In this document: piece after piece, positions 1 to 5,888 of the stretch
Layout of the letters: each line of letters opens with the position of its first letter
How positions within the stretch are numbered: the first letter of the stretch is position 1
Assembly: GCA_028872645.1 (NCBI GenBank)
Contig: JAPKDK010000186.1
Coordinates: 1 to 5,962 of the forward strand
Reading direction: 5' to 3'
Source: Verrucomicrobiota bacterium
GTDB taxonomy: Bacteria > Verrucomicrobiota > Verrucomicrobiia > Limisphaerales > UBA1100
DNA length: 5,962 nt
Translations under genes and position numbers: made by a program
Notes under the pieces: model-generated
Seen by the model: the letters and a program-made list of their open reading frames with translations, nothing else
What the model was told of the DNA's origin: nothing
Database searches by the model: none

Positions 1-824
1 TGGCCGCTGACTTCCACGTTGATATCGCCGCGATAGCCGGCCTTGTGGGCAAGGCGGAGGAGTTTGCGGTAATCGATTTGGCCGCTTTCGCCGGGGAGCA
101 CGAAGCGGGGCTTGCCATCGCGCAGCACGGTGTCTTTCACGTGGATGAAGCGCGTGTGTGGCATCATGAGTTGAATAGTTTTTTCCAGCGACAAATCGCG
201 ATGGGCGAAGTGGCTGTAATCGTAGGCGAGCTTAAGTGAGGGGCTCTTGATTTGCTCGACGAGCCAAACAGCGTGCTCGGGCAAGTTACACGCGCCAAAG
301 CGATGGGGTTTTACGCAAAGTAGCGTCTTGGATTTTTTGGCAATTTCCGCCCAGGCGCCAAGGTGATCGCGAAACTGATTTTTTACCGCATCCCATTTAC
401 CGTTACCCATCACCGTTTCAATGAGCGGCGGGGCATCGGGCGCTAGGTCGTGCGCCACTTGCGCGGCTTGTTTGAGTTTTTCGTGATGCGGTTTTTGATC
501 GCCTGCGAGGCTGCAATTCACCATTAAGGCCGTGAGTGTCAGCTCAAAATGTCCCAGCAACGCCCGCAATGCGCGGCGCCGCTGTGCGGTGAGTTTGTCC
601 GGCGCGGCATCCCAGCCTGGGTTGAGGCAAAATTCCACTGAATCATACCCAATCGCATTGAGCCGCATCAGCGCATCACCAGTTTTTAGCGTTTTCATCC
701 CATACAAACTAAAGCCCAAAGTGAGGCCTTCGTCTTTGGCCGGTGGCTTCTTGGGATCCTCCGCCAACGCGGGCAACGCAGCGATGGCCGGGATGGTTTG
801 CAGGAATGTACGTCGAGTTTGCAT
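1..824 (-). CDS. Tat-exported sugar phosphate isomerase/epimerase-like protein (TIM barrel), 3' end missing
   Basis: The frame is open from an ATG at 824-822 to the left edge, giving 274 codons of an incomplete protein. Residues 1-22 look like a twin-arginine signal (TRRTFLQ, a short hydrophobic stretch, then ALA before ED), so export in folded form is likely. The rest resembles the xylose-isomerase-like TIM-barrel family (AP endonuclease 2 fold): GFSLYGMK near 37-44 (strand 1), GYDSVEF at 59-65, LCVKPH at 169-174, YDYSHF at 201-206, FIHVKD at 226-231, PGESGQIDY at 244-252 and VEVSG at 270-274. Family members bind a divalent metal and isomerise or epimerise sugars or polyols. By analogy D202, H205, H228 and E271 may be ligands, while K172 sits where many relatives have Glu. 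The true substrate is unknown. Only the extreme C-terminus should be missing. It starts 2 nt after the propeller gene's stop with no clear ribosome binding site, so it is probably translationally coupled to it. Confidence 0.9.
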   Translation of the reverse strand, partial: MQTRRTFLQTIPAIAALPALAEDPKKPPAKDEGLTLGFSLYGMKTLKTGDALMRLNAIGYDSVEFCLNPGWDAAPDKLTAQRRRALRALLGHFELTLTALMVNCSLAGDQKPHHEKLKQAAQVAHDLAPDAPPLIETVMGNGKWDAVKNQFRDHLGAWAEIAKKSKTLLCVKPHRFGACNLPEHAVWLVEQIKSPSLKLAYDYSHFAHRDLSLEKTIQLMMPHTRFIHVKDTVLRDGKPRFVLPGESGQIDYRKLLRLAHKAGYRGDINVEVSG

Positions 825-826
825 AG

Positions 827-2038
827 TTATTTGCTGATCGAGTAGAGTGTTTGGTAAGTTCGTACGTACATCACCCCATTGGCGATGGCAGGCGTGGAGT
901 GGCATTGTTCGCCGAGGTCATTCTCGGCTAGCTTTTCAAACTCGCCATCCCCACGGAGCACTACAATTTTTCCGCGGGCCTCTGCGCAGTAGATTTTTCC
1001 ATCGGCAGCTACAGGGCTTCCGAAAAATTTCCCACTACGAACGGCGCGCTCGCTCCAGTGAACTTTGCCAGTGGCGGCGTTGACACAGGTCACAATGCCG
1101 AGGTCGTTCCAAAGAAAAATATTTTCACCCAGTAACAGGGGCGTGGGAATATGCGGCACGCTTTTCTCAATACGCCACACTTCTTCCATTTGATTGCCCT
1201 TGGGTCGTAGGGCGACGATGTGTTTGAGTTTGGTGACAAAACCGCAGGAGCCAATGACGAGATCACCGGCCACGATGGGCGAGCCGATGGCGCGTTCTTT
1301 TGAGTCTTTGGGAAACACTTGGTTTTCCCAGAGCACCCGTCCGTTGGCGGGATCGATGCCGGTGATTCCATGGGTCCAGTTGGTGAAAATGAGTTGGCCG
1401 CGATAGAGCACCGGTGTGGAATAGGTGAGGCGTTTACTTTGGCGCGGGGTGTTCCATTTCACATTGCCGGTGCGGGCATCCAACGCGATGAGCGAACTCT
1501 TGCCATCCTGATCATTATTCAAGATGACAAGGCCTTCGTGAACGATGGGCGACGCGCCAAAACCATGTCCGCCTTTCACGGGGCCGAGCTTGGCTTCCCA
1601 TGCTTTCGTGCCCTCCAGCGTGTAGGCCACAATCGTGAGCTGTTCGGTGGTTCCCCAGCTGAAATAGACCCGATCACCATCCACCGCTGGGGTACTGGAG
1701 GCAAAGCTGTTTTGTTTATGGTGTTTGTGTTTGTCGGCCGCGTGCGTGTGCTTCCAAAGGATCGCGCCATTCTTGGCATTCACACAAACGACCGTGCGGG
1801 CGGCACTCCTTTGATCAGCACACAGCAGGAAAATTTTCTCTCCCCAAACCACCGGCGATCCATGACCTGTGGCGGGCAGGGCGGTTTTCCATTGGAAATT
1901 TGAATCCTTCCATTTCACGGGAATGGCGTCCTCAGAAATCCCGTTCCCATTGGGCCCGCGAAACCGTGGCCAGTTTTCAGCAGTTAAGCTGTTCGAGAGA
2001 ACGAGGCAACCCAGAAGAATAGCGAATCGGATTTGCAT
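827..2038 (-). CDS. Secreted PQQ-like (BamB-type) beta-propeller repeat protein
   Basis: This is a complete 403-residue protein. Residues 1-20 form a Sec signal (charged MQIR, hydrophobic core, SLTA before ENW); LLGC at 8-11 only loosely resembles a lipobox. The mature protein opens with NWPRFRGPNGNG (22-33), a hallmark of planctomycete/verrucomicrobial propellers. Blade motifs of the type (A/V)xx(x)xG-x-x-x-W recur: VNAKNGAILW (86-95), YTLEGTKAW (139-147), LDARTGNVKW (186-195), IDPANGRVLW (228-237), VNAATGKVHW (319-328), with weaker copies near 276-288 and 360-370, fitting a propeller of about 7-8 blades. No catalytic residues are recognisable, so PQQ binding or dehydrogenase activity should not be assumed; a periplasmic scaffold or binding role is equally possible. 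Residues 98-107 contain a His-rich loop (HTHAADKHKHH). The ATG at 2038 is chosen because it gives a good signal peptide. A TAGGCT box lies 6 nt upstream and no Shine-Dalgarno is evident. It leads the operon with the isomerase-like gene. Confidence 0.95.
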   Translation of the reverse strand: MQIRFAILLGCLVLSNSLTAENWPRFRGPNGNGISEDAIPVKWKDSNFQWKTALPATGHGSPVVWGEKIFLLCADQRSAARTVVCVNAKNGAILWKHTHAADKHKHHKQNSFASSTPAVDGDRVYFSWGTTEQLTIVAYTLEGTKAWEAKLGPVKGGHGFGASPIVHEGLVILNNDQDGKSSLIALDARTGNVKWNTPRQSKRLTYSTPVLYRGQLIFTNWTHGITGIDPANGRVLWENQVFPKDSKERAIGSPIVAGDLVIGSCGFVTKLKHIVALRPKGNQMEEVWRIEKSVPHIPTPLLLGENIFLWNDLGIVTCVNAATGKVHWSERAVRSGKFFGSPVAADGKIYCAEARGKIVVLRGDGEFEKLAENDLGEQCHSTPAIANGVMYVRTYQTLYSISK

Positions 2039-2292
2039 AGCGAAAGCCTAGCGGTTGCTGACATTTCTGCCAAGTGACAATGATTGCGATTACGCCCTGG
2101 CGTGGAGGAATGGCCGGCGCGACAAGGTTTGCATGCGGCGATGAGGCCGATTAGCCGTGTGGGATACCTGGAGAATGCGGATAGCAAACGGTCATCCGCG
2201 CGGATGGGACGGTGGAGAAATTTGCGTTTGCGGAACAGATTGAAAGGCATACCCGCGACCGGCCGGAGATTCAAACCCCGGATGGCTATGGC
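2039..2292. other. 254-nt intergenic spacer between the two propeller genes
   Basis: The spacer holds the candidate promoter next to the downstream gene, a perfect 14-bp palindrome (CATCCGCGCGGATG, 2193-2206) and a possible decayed plus-strand reading frame. No convincing intrinsic terminator was found after the large gene's TGA: there are GC-rich inverted fragments around CCGGCCGG (2262-2269) but no T-run. The two propeller genes may therefore be partly co-transcribed, but the length of the gap and the separate promoter candidate favour separate units. Confidence 0.6.
2045..2073 (-). promoter_or_regulatory. Candidate sigma70-type promoter for the 403-residue propeller gene
   Basis: Read on the minus strand, TTGGCA (2073-2068, 5 of 6 matches to the -35 consensus) is followed after exactly 17 nt by TAGGCT (2050-2045, a TANNNT-type -10 box). 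Six nt separate the box from the ATG, so transcription would start at or next to the A of the start codon and give a leaderless mRNA. The -35 lies inside the motif GTCACTTGGCA, which recurs with one change upstream of the large propeller gene. The -10 matches consensus at only 3 of 6 positions, so this is suggestive only. Confidence 0.4.
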
Positions 2293-2304
2293 TCACTTCT
2301 CACC
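2084..2304 (+). pseudogene. Possible remnant of a short frameshifted gene (unrecognised)
   Basis: Two adjoining plus-strand stretches read like protein but lie in different frames. The first runs from about 2084 to 2187 (includes RVGYLENADS). The second runs 40 codons from 2185 to 2304, then TGA (starts QTVIRADGTVEKFAFAEQ, ends DGYGSLLT). A single indel near 2185-2190 would join them into a peptide of about 73 residues. In the second frame, in-frame TAG codons at 2152 and 2182 block any upstream extension. The end overlaps the convergent large propeller gene by 12 coding nt plus the stop. No family is recognised, no ribosome binding site decides a start, and chance is a real alternative in DNA of this composition. 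Confidence 0.2.
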
Positions 2305-5300
2305 TGAAGGCTTCAGCGCAATCCACGAGCGGTTTTGGTAACTGCAGCGGCAGCTGGCGGAGGCATCGGGAACGAGGACGAGGCCGCCGGCAGGAATGGC
2401 GTTGATCCAGCAGCCGGGGCGCATGCCGCCGAAGTTGCGGGTCTTGGAATTTTCCGCAAGATCGAAGTAGCCGAGCGTGGCGGAGCGGTAGACGAGCAGG
2501 TTGGCCGAGCTGGCAAGCACGCCGCAGCCGTAGGAGCGCTTGAAGTTGAACGCGCGAGGCTTGCCGGTGAGCACGTCCCACGCACCGCCTTGCGCGTAGA
2601 TCGTCTTGTCGTTAATCATCGGGCGAGAGTTGTAGCCGGCCTTGATGTCCCACAGCCGCTTGCCGTCGCGCAGACGGAATCCGCTGAGGCGACCGCCGAT
2701 TTCACTGGCCAGCTTAAAGCGAGTGGGCGAGTAGCCCATCACTACTACGCCGTGCTTGGCGCTGATGGCGTTGACGGTGCCGTAAATGTCTTTGTCTTGT
2801 GCCCACATTTTTTCGCCAGTCTTGGCGTAGAGCGAAATCAGCCGGCCGGGGCGCTCGCCCTTGGGCTTGCCGTCACGGCGACGGTCGTACAGCGCCACCG
2901 GCCGGTCGATGAGCAACACGTTGCCGCCGCCGATGGCGATGGTGTTGTGGCGCAGCGAATCCTTCGCGTCGTAGCGCCAGTCGATTTTTCCGGTGGCAGG
3001 ATCAATGGCGAAAAATGAAGTGGACTCGGTGAGTTGTTTTTTCATGTCGCCGCCGGCCACATAGCGGTAAGTGACGACGTGTTTCGGGTTGGACAGCGAG
3101 CCGAAGAGTTGGCCGTCCACAAATGCGATGTATCCCCACGTGCCGGGCTTGCCGTTGGCGGCCTTGGGCGCGATGAATTTTTTGATGAGCTTGCCGGTTT
3201 TAATATCGATGCGGAGGCAATGGTCGTCGCGGCGAATGTACACGCTGTCGTCGCTGACGCAGTAGTTGCTGCCGGTGCCGCTGGTGCCCATGAGGTCGTC
3301 GCCGTGATAGGCGCGCAGGATTCCGGGCAGCGAATATTCCCAAAGTTTGGTGCCGTTGTAGGCGTCCACGGCCACGAGACTGTCGAGCCCCTCGGAGAAA
3401 AGCACGCCGCGACTGTACAGCGGCGAGGGCGCGCGGCCATGGCGGGAGGTCATTTCCTGGCCCATGTCGCGAAACCAAAGCATGCCCAACGGGCCCTTCA
3501 CGAGTTGGTCGTCCGAGCAGGTGGTGTTGGCGGGGTCGGAATATTGATGCGTCCAACTCCCCGCGCCCTTGAGTGCGCCGCGCGTGGTGTGCTGAACACT
3601 GTCCGGCTTGCCGACTGCGTACACGCCGCCGTACGGCCGAAGCATCCGTTGCGCATTGGTCGGCGCTTTGCCGCCGGTGACGGTGCGTGCGGAGACAACT
3701 AGGTTCGCAAAATAATCCGGCAGCGGCGCGGTGTTTGGGTTCGAATGGATAATGGTAACGCGCGTTCCGTAAAGGCCGGCAGCGGTGAGTTTCGCGCGGG
3801 CCGTGGCGACTTTGGCGGGGTCGGATTCCACGCCAATGATGTGCAAGTCAGAGGCCTTGGCCAGCTCGAAAACTAATCGACCTTCGCCGCAACCCAAGTC
3901 CAGCGCGAAGCCTTTGGTGGTTCCGGTTGCTTTGGCGATGTCTTTGGTAACTGATACAAATTTTTCATTGGCAACGTACGGCGTGAGGTTTGTTTCCGGC
4001 TGGATCACGAGAGCCTTTCGTGGGCCGCCGCTGAAGCAATATAGATAGCCTTCGTTAGTACTCACGAAAAGCCGCCCGTCCGTGGTCGCTAATCCGTAGG
4101 CCGTTCCCTTCACCTGGGCGCCCCAAATTTGTTTGCCGGTTTTCAGGTCGAGCATTGCCACCTTGTCTTTGCCGCCGGCAATGGCGTGGGTTCCGGCAAC
4201 GATAGTTTCCGCGCCCAGCCCGGCGAGCTTGGTTTTGATGCCGGAAACCAGCGCGCGCTTGGATTGTTTATTGCCTTTACGATCGAGGAAATCCTTGTCG
4301 ATCCATTTGAAAGTGGCGATGTCATTTACCGATGAGCGAACGAGGCCGCCGGGGATTGCGGCGATGGCGCCGCTGCCGAGGCGGTCGGCGCGGGCGCCGG
4401 ATGCGCGGTTGAAGGCCGTGCCTTGGTTCAGGCAAAACTGGTCAGAGACGATGATGAGGCTGCCGCCGTTGGCGGTGTTGGACTGCAAATGGTAATATTG
4501 GAACTTGCCGGTCGTGCGGTCAAACGCGGCTGGAACGGAGCGGCCGGTGGCGACGAAGACGCGCTTGTCGGTCACCGCGAGATAGCCCTGCGAGGAGACG
4601 CCGCTGGCGGCACTCGCGCCGCCGTGCGGCTGGCCCATGTAGATGCTGCCGCTGGAATCATTTTTCCAAATTACTTTTCCGGTTTTGGCGTTGAGCGCGT
4701 AAACGTAAACGCCTTCCGTGGGCCAAATGCCCGCCGCGAAATAAAGTATGCCGTCGCGAATAGCTGCGCCGCCGCGCACCATCCAGCGCGAGACGAGCCG
4801 GCCATTGCCCAGCACCATTTCGTCATTCGGTCCGGCGCGCAGTTTCCAGTGTAGTTTGCCCGTGGCGGCGTCGAGGCAATAAAGATAGCCATCATCGCTG
4901 CCGACGAACAGCTGGCCTTTCCAAAAAAGCGGCGCAAATCGCACGGGCGACTGCGTGTAAAATATCCATTTGCGTTTGCCGGTCACCGCATCGAGCGCGC
5001 GCACAGCGCCCTCGACGCTGCTGTTAAAGAAGACCATTCCGTTGGCGGCGATGGGTTGGTGGGCGAAGTCGAAAGTCTTGCGGTTCGAGCGCGGCCATGC
5101 CGGTTGCGGTTTGGTCGAGTGATGTGTCCACTGCAGCGAAAGTTTTTCCGTCAACAACTCTGGCGTGTATCCGGTGCGCTCGGCGTCGTGGCGGAACATC
5201 GGCCAGTCGGCGTTAACGATGGGAGCCAAAAATGTCAGCGCAAAAGCTAGATGGGGAATTCGTAACTTCAAAAGTGTGCGGGCGAAGTGCATTTTTAATT

Positions 5301-5310
5301 TTGACCGCAC
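2293..5310 (-). CDS. Large secreted beta-propeller protein with internal SAM-dependent methyltransferase domain
   Basis: This is a 1005-residue protein. Residues 1-34 are a signal peptide (basic n-region, LAFALTFLAPIV core, VNA before DWP). The mature protein opens with DWPMFRHDAERTGY (35-48), the usual entry to planctomycete-type PQQ-like propellers. First propeller motifs: ALDAVTGKRKW (105-115), CLDAATGKLHW (145-155), ALNAKTGKVIW (205-215), a weak copy at 262-272, and MLDLKTGKQIW (386-396). A class I methyltransferase domain fills about 440-575: motif I LDLGCGEGRL (470-479), acidic ribose-binding position GVESDP (493-498, E495), PDYFANLVVS (531-540) and MLRPYGGVYAVG (556-567). A second propeller follows: 647-657, 700-710, AIDPATGKIDW (768-778), 826-836, 877-887, 910-920. 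The C-terminus carries SYGCG (926-930), RPGCW (964-968) and ASCRCSYQN (985-993). This architecture is known in these phyla, but its function is not. The start is GTG at 5310 with a -10-like box 6 nt upstream; ATG at 5292 (six residues shorter) also leaves a signal peptide. Confidence 0.95.
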   Translation of the reverse strand: MRSKLKMHFARTLLKLRIPHLAFALTFLAPIVNADWPMFRHDAERTGYTPELLTEKLSLQWTHHSTKPQPAWPRSNRKTFDFAHQPIAANGMVFFNSSVEGAVRALDAVTGKRKWIFYTQSPVRFAPLFWKGQLFVGSDDGYLYCLDAATGKLHWKLRAGPNDEMVLGNGRLVSRWMVRGGAAIRDGILYFAAGIWPTEGVYVYALNAKTGKVIWKNDSSGSIYMGQPHGGASAASGVSSQGYLAVTDKRVFVATGRSVPAAFDRTTGKFQYYHLQSNTANGGSLIIVSDQFCLNQGTAFNRASGARADRLGSGAIAAIPGGLVRSSVNDIATFKWIDKDFLDRKGNKQSKRALVSGIKTKLAGLGAETIVAGTHAIAGGKDKVAMLDLKTGKQIWGAQVKGTAYGLATTDGRLFVSTNEGYLYCFSGGPRKALVIQPETNLTPYVANEKFVSVTKDIAKATGTTKGFALDLGCGEGRLVFELAKASDLHIIGVESDPAKVATARAKLTAAGLYGTRVTIIHSNPNTAPLPDYFANLVVSARTVTGGKAPTNAQRMLRPYGGVYAVGKPDSVQHTTRGALKGAGSWTHQYSDPANTTCSDDQLVKGPLGMLWFRDMGQEMTSRHGRAPSPLYSRGVLFSEGLDSLVAVDAYNGTKLWEYSLPGILRAYHGDDLMGTSGTGSNYCVSDDSVYIRRDDHCLRIDIKTGKLIKKFIAPKAANGKPGTWGYIAFVDGQLFGSLSNPKHVVTYRYVAGGDMKKQLTESTSFFAIDPATGKIDWRYDAKDSLRHNTIAIGGGNVLLIDRPVALYDRRRDGKPKGERPGRLISLYAKTGEKMWAQDKDIYGTVNAISAKHGVVVMGYSPTRFKLASEIGGRLSGFRLRDGKRLWDIKAGYNSRPMINDKTIYAQGGAWDVLTGKPRAFNFKRSYGCGVLASSANLLVYRSATLGYFDLAENSKTRNFGGMRPGCWINAIPAGGLVLVPDASASCRCSYQNRSWIALKPSGEK

Positions 5311-5316
5311 GCGCCA

Positions 5317-5345
5317 ATTTTACCAGACAAATCGTTGCCAAGTAA
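5317..5345 (-). promoter_or_regulatory. Candidate promoter for the propeller-methyltransferase gene
   Basis: On the minus strand TAAAAT (5322-5317, 5 of 6 matches to TATAAT) ends exactly 6 nt before the GTG at 5310. Seventeen nt upstream is only a poor -35 (TTACTT, 5345-5340); a better hexamer, TTGGCA, sits only 13 nt away. The element GTTACTTGGCA (5346-5336) covers this area and is also found upstream of the other propeller gene, so activator-dependent transcription is possible. If transcription starts 6-7 nt after the box, the mRNA would be leaderless from the GTG. Confidence 0.35.
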
Positions 5346-5363
5346 CGTGCGATGAGGTAACAT
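5335..5363 (+). promoter_or_regulatory. Candidate sigma70-type promoter for the 154-residue secreted protein
   Basis: TTGCCA (5335-5340, 5 of 6 to the -35 consensus) is followed after 17 nt by TAACAT (5358-5363, 4 of 6 to the -10 consensus), and the ATG begins 6 nt later at 5370. It is divergent from the candidate promoter of the large propeller gene, and the two -35 regions overlap at about 5335-5345, so polymerases could compete or a single regulator could control both genes. A GAGGT at 5354-5358 could alternatively be a ribosome binding site, 11 nt from the ATG, if transcription starts further upstream. Confidence 0.4.
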
Positions 5364-5369
5364 TCAGCC

Positions 5370-5834
5370 ATGAAACCTATCTTTCAGGCACTGGTTGTTT
5401 TCGGGATTTTTTTTAGCGCCATTTTTTCTCTTTACGCGGCGGATGAAAAAGCGCGCTTCGCCAAGTTTGAAAAGGACATGTCGGGCGTGAAGTTGGTGGG
5501 CCTGTTCACTATCGATGGCCGGGAAGGCGCGCCGACGAAGGAGGAATACACGATTCTCAGTGTCAAAAAAATTGGTAAGGGCGATTTGTTTCTTTTCCGG
5601 GCACGGGTGAAATATGGCAAGACGGATATCACGTTGCCGATGCCATTGCCCATCAAGTGGGCGGGTGATACGCCGGTGATTTCGATGGATAAACTTTCCA
5701 TCCCCGGCCTCGGCACCTTCAGCGCGCATGTGGTCATTGATGGCGATAAATACGCCGGCACATGGAAACACGGCAAAGTCGGCGGTCATTTGTTTGGTAA
5801 CATCAGCCGGATCAATATTAACGAAAAAAAATAA
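5370..5834 (+). CDS. Small secreted protein of unknown function
   Basis: This is a complete 154-residue protein. Residues 1-24 are a typical Sec signal (MKP, then a long hydrophobic run, SLYA before ADEK). The mature part of about 130 residues alternates short hydrophobic and charged stretches suggestive of beta strands, with possible signature segments GLFTIDG (44-50), PIKWAGDTPVI (94-104), IPGLGTFSAHVVIDG (111-125) and YAGTWKHGKVGGHLFGNI (128-145). It has no cysteine, no catalytic motif and no transmembrane segment beyond the signal. Proteins with a WAGDTPVI...YAGTW...GGHLFG pattern appear familiar from planctomycete/verrucomicrobial genomes as uncharacterised secreted proteins; this is from memory, not a search. 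A small beta-barrel of lipocalin-like type is a guess. The ATG at 5370 is the first in frame and gives a good signal. It diverges from the large propeller gene across 59 nt and may be co-transcribed with the next gene 54 nt downstream. Confidence 0.9.
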   Translation: MKPIFQALVVFGIFFSAIFSLYAADEKARFAKFEKDMSGVKLVGLFTIDGREGAPTKEEYTILSVKKIGKGDLFLFRARVKYGKTDITLPMPLPIKWAGDTPVISMDKLSIPGLGTFSAHVVIDGDKYAGTWKHGKVGGHLFGNISRININEKK

Positions 5835-5866
5835 ACCTGCGGCAGGCTGAATAAAATCCTTCACAT

Positions 5867-5886
5867 TGTGTCCATCTGTGTTCATA
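5867..5886. repeat. Two-copy 10-nt tandem repeat upstream of the last gene
   Basis: TGTGTCCATC (5867-5876) is followed directly by TGTGTTCATA (5877-5886), an 8 of 10 match. The wording resembles the CATCTGTGTTCATCTGTG-like intergenic sequence that I recall recurring in many planctomycete, verrucomicrobial and Bacteroidota genomes; that link is from memory. It ends 2 nt before the ATG at 5889, unusually close for a dispersed repeat. Confidence 0.4.
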
Positions 5887-5888
5887 CG

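Noticed and set aside
1319..1903. 194-codon plus-strand open frame opposite the 403-residue propeller gene
   Set aside because: It is antisense to clear propeller blades and signal-bearing coding sequence, with no family resemblance or ribosome binding site.
1984..2274. 96-codon minus-strand frame across the spacer and the start of the 403-residue propeller
   Set aside because: It overlaps the signal-peptide region of a solid gene in another frame, is rich in Arg/Ser/Cys and lacks any motif.
2265..2282. tRNA T-arm-like sequence (GATTCAAACCCC) in the spacer
   Set aside because: The stem has an A-C mismatch, and no anticodon, D-arm or acceptor partner can be found around it.
2335..3702. Long plus-strand open frames opposite the large propeller gene (2335-3018 and 3034-3702, over 220 codons each)
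   Set aside because: They are exactly antisense to well-supported coding sequence, are low-complexity Ala/Val/Gly-rich, have no recognisable motif, and are expected from GC-rich codon use on the other strand.
3585..3993. The methyltransferase domain as a separate fused gene or assembly chimera
   Set aside because: The frame is continuous with no stop or composition break, propeller sequence resumes smoothly after it, and the same arrangement is familiar from planctomycete/verrucomicrobial proteins.
5836..5846. Small hairpin CCTGCGGCAGG after the 154-residue gene as a terminator
   Set aside because: The stem is only 4 bp with a 3-nt loop and no T-run follows on the plus strand. The adjacent A-run would only serve minus-strand transcription, which has no gene here.
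5364..5885. 173-codon minus-strand frame covering the 154-residue secreted protein gene
   Set aside because: It begins inside the tandem repeat and is antisense to a gene with a good signal peptide. No domain is visible.
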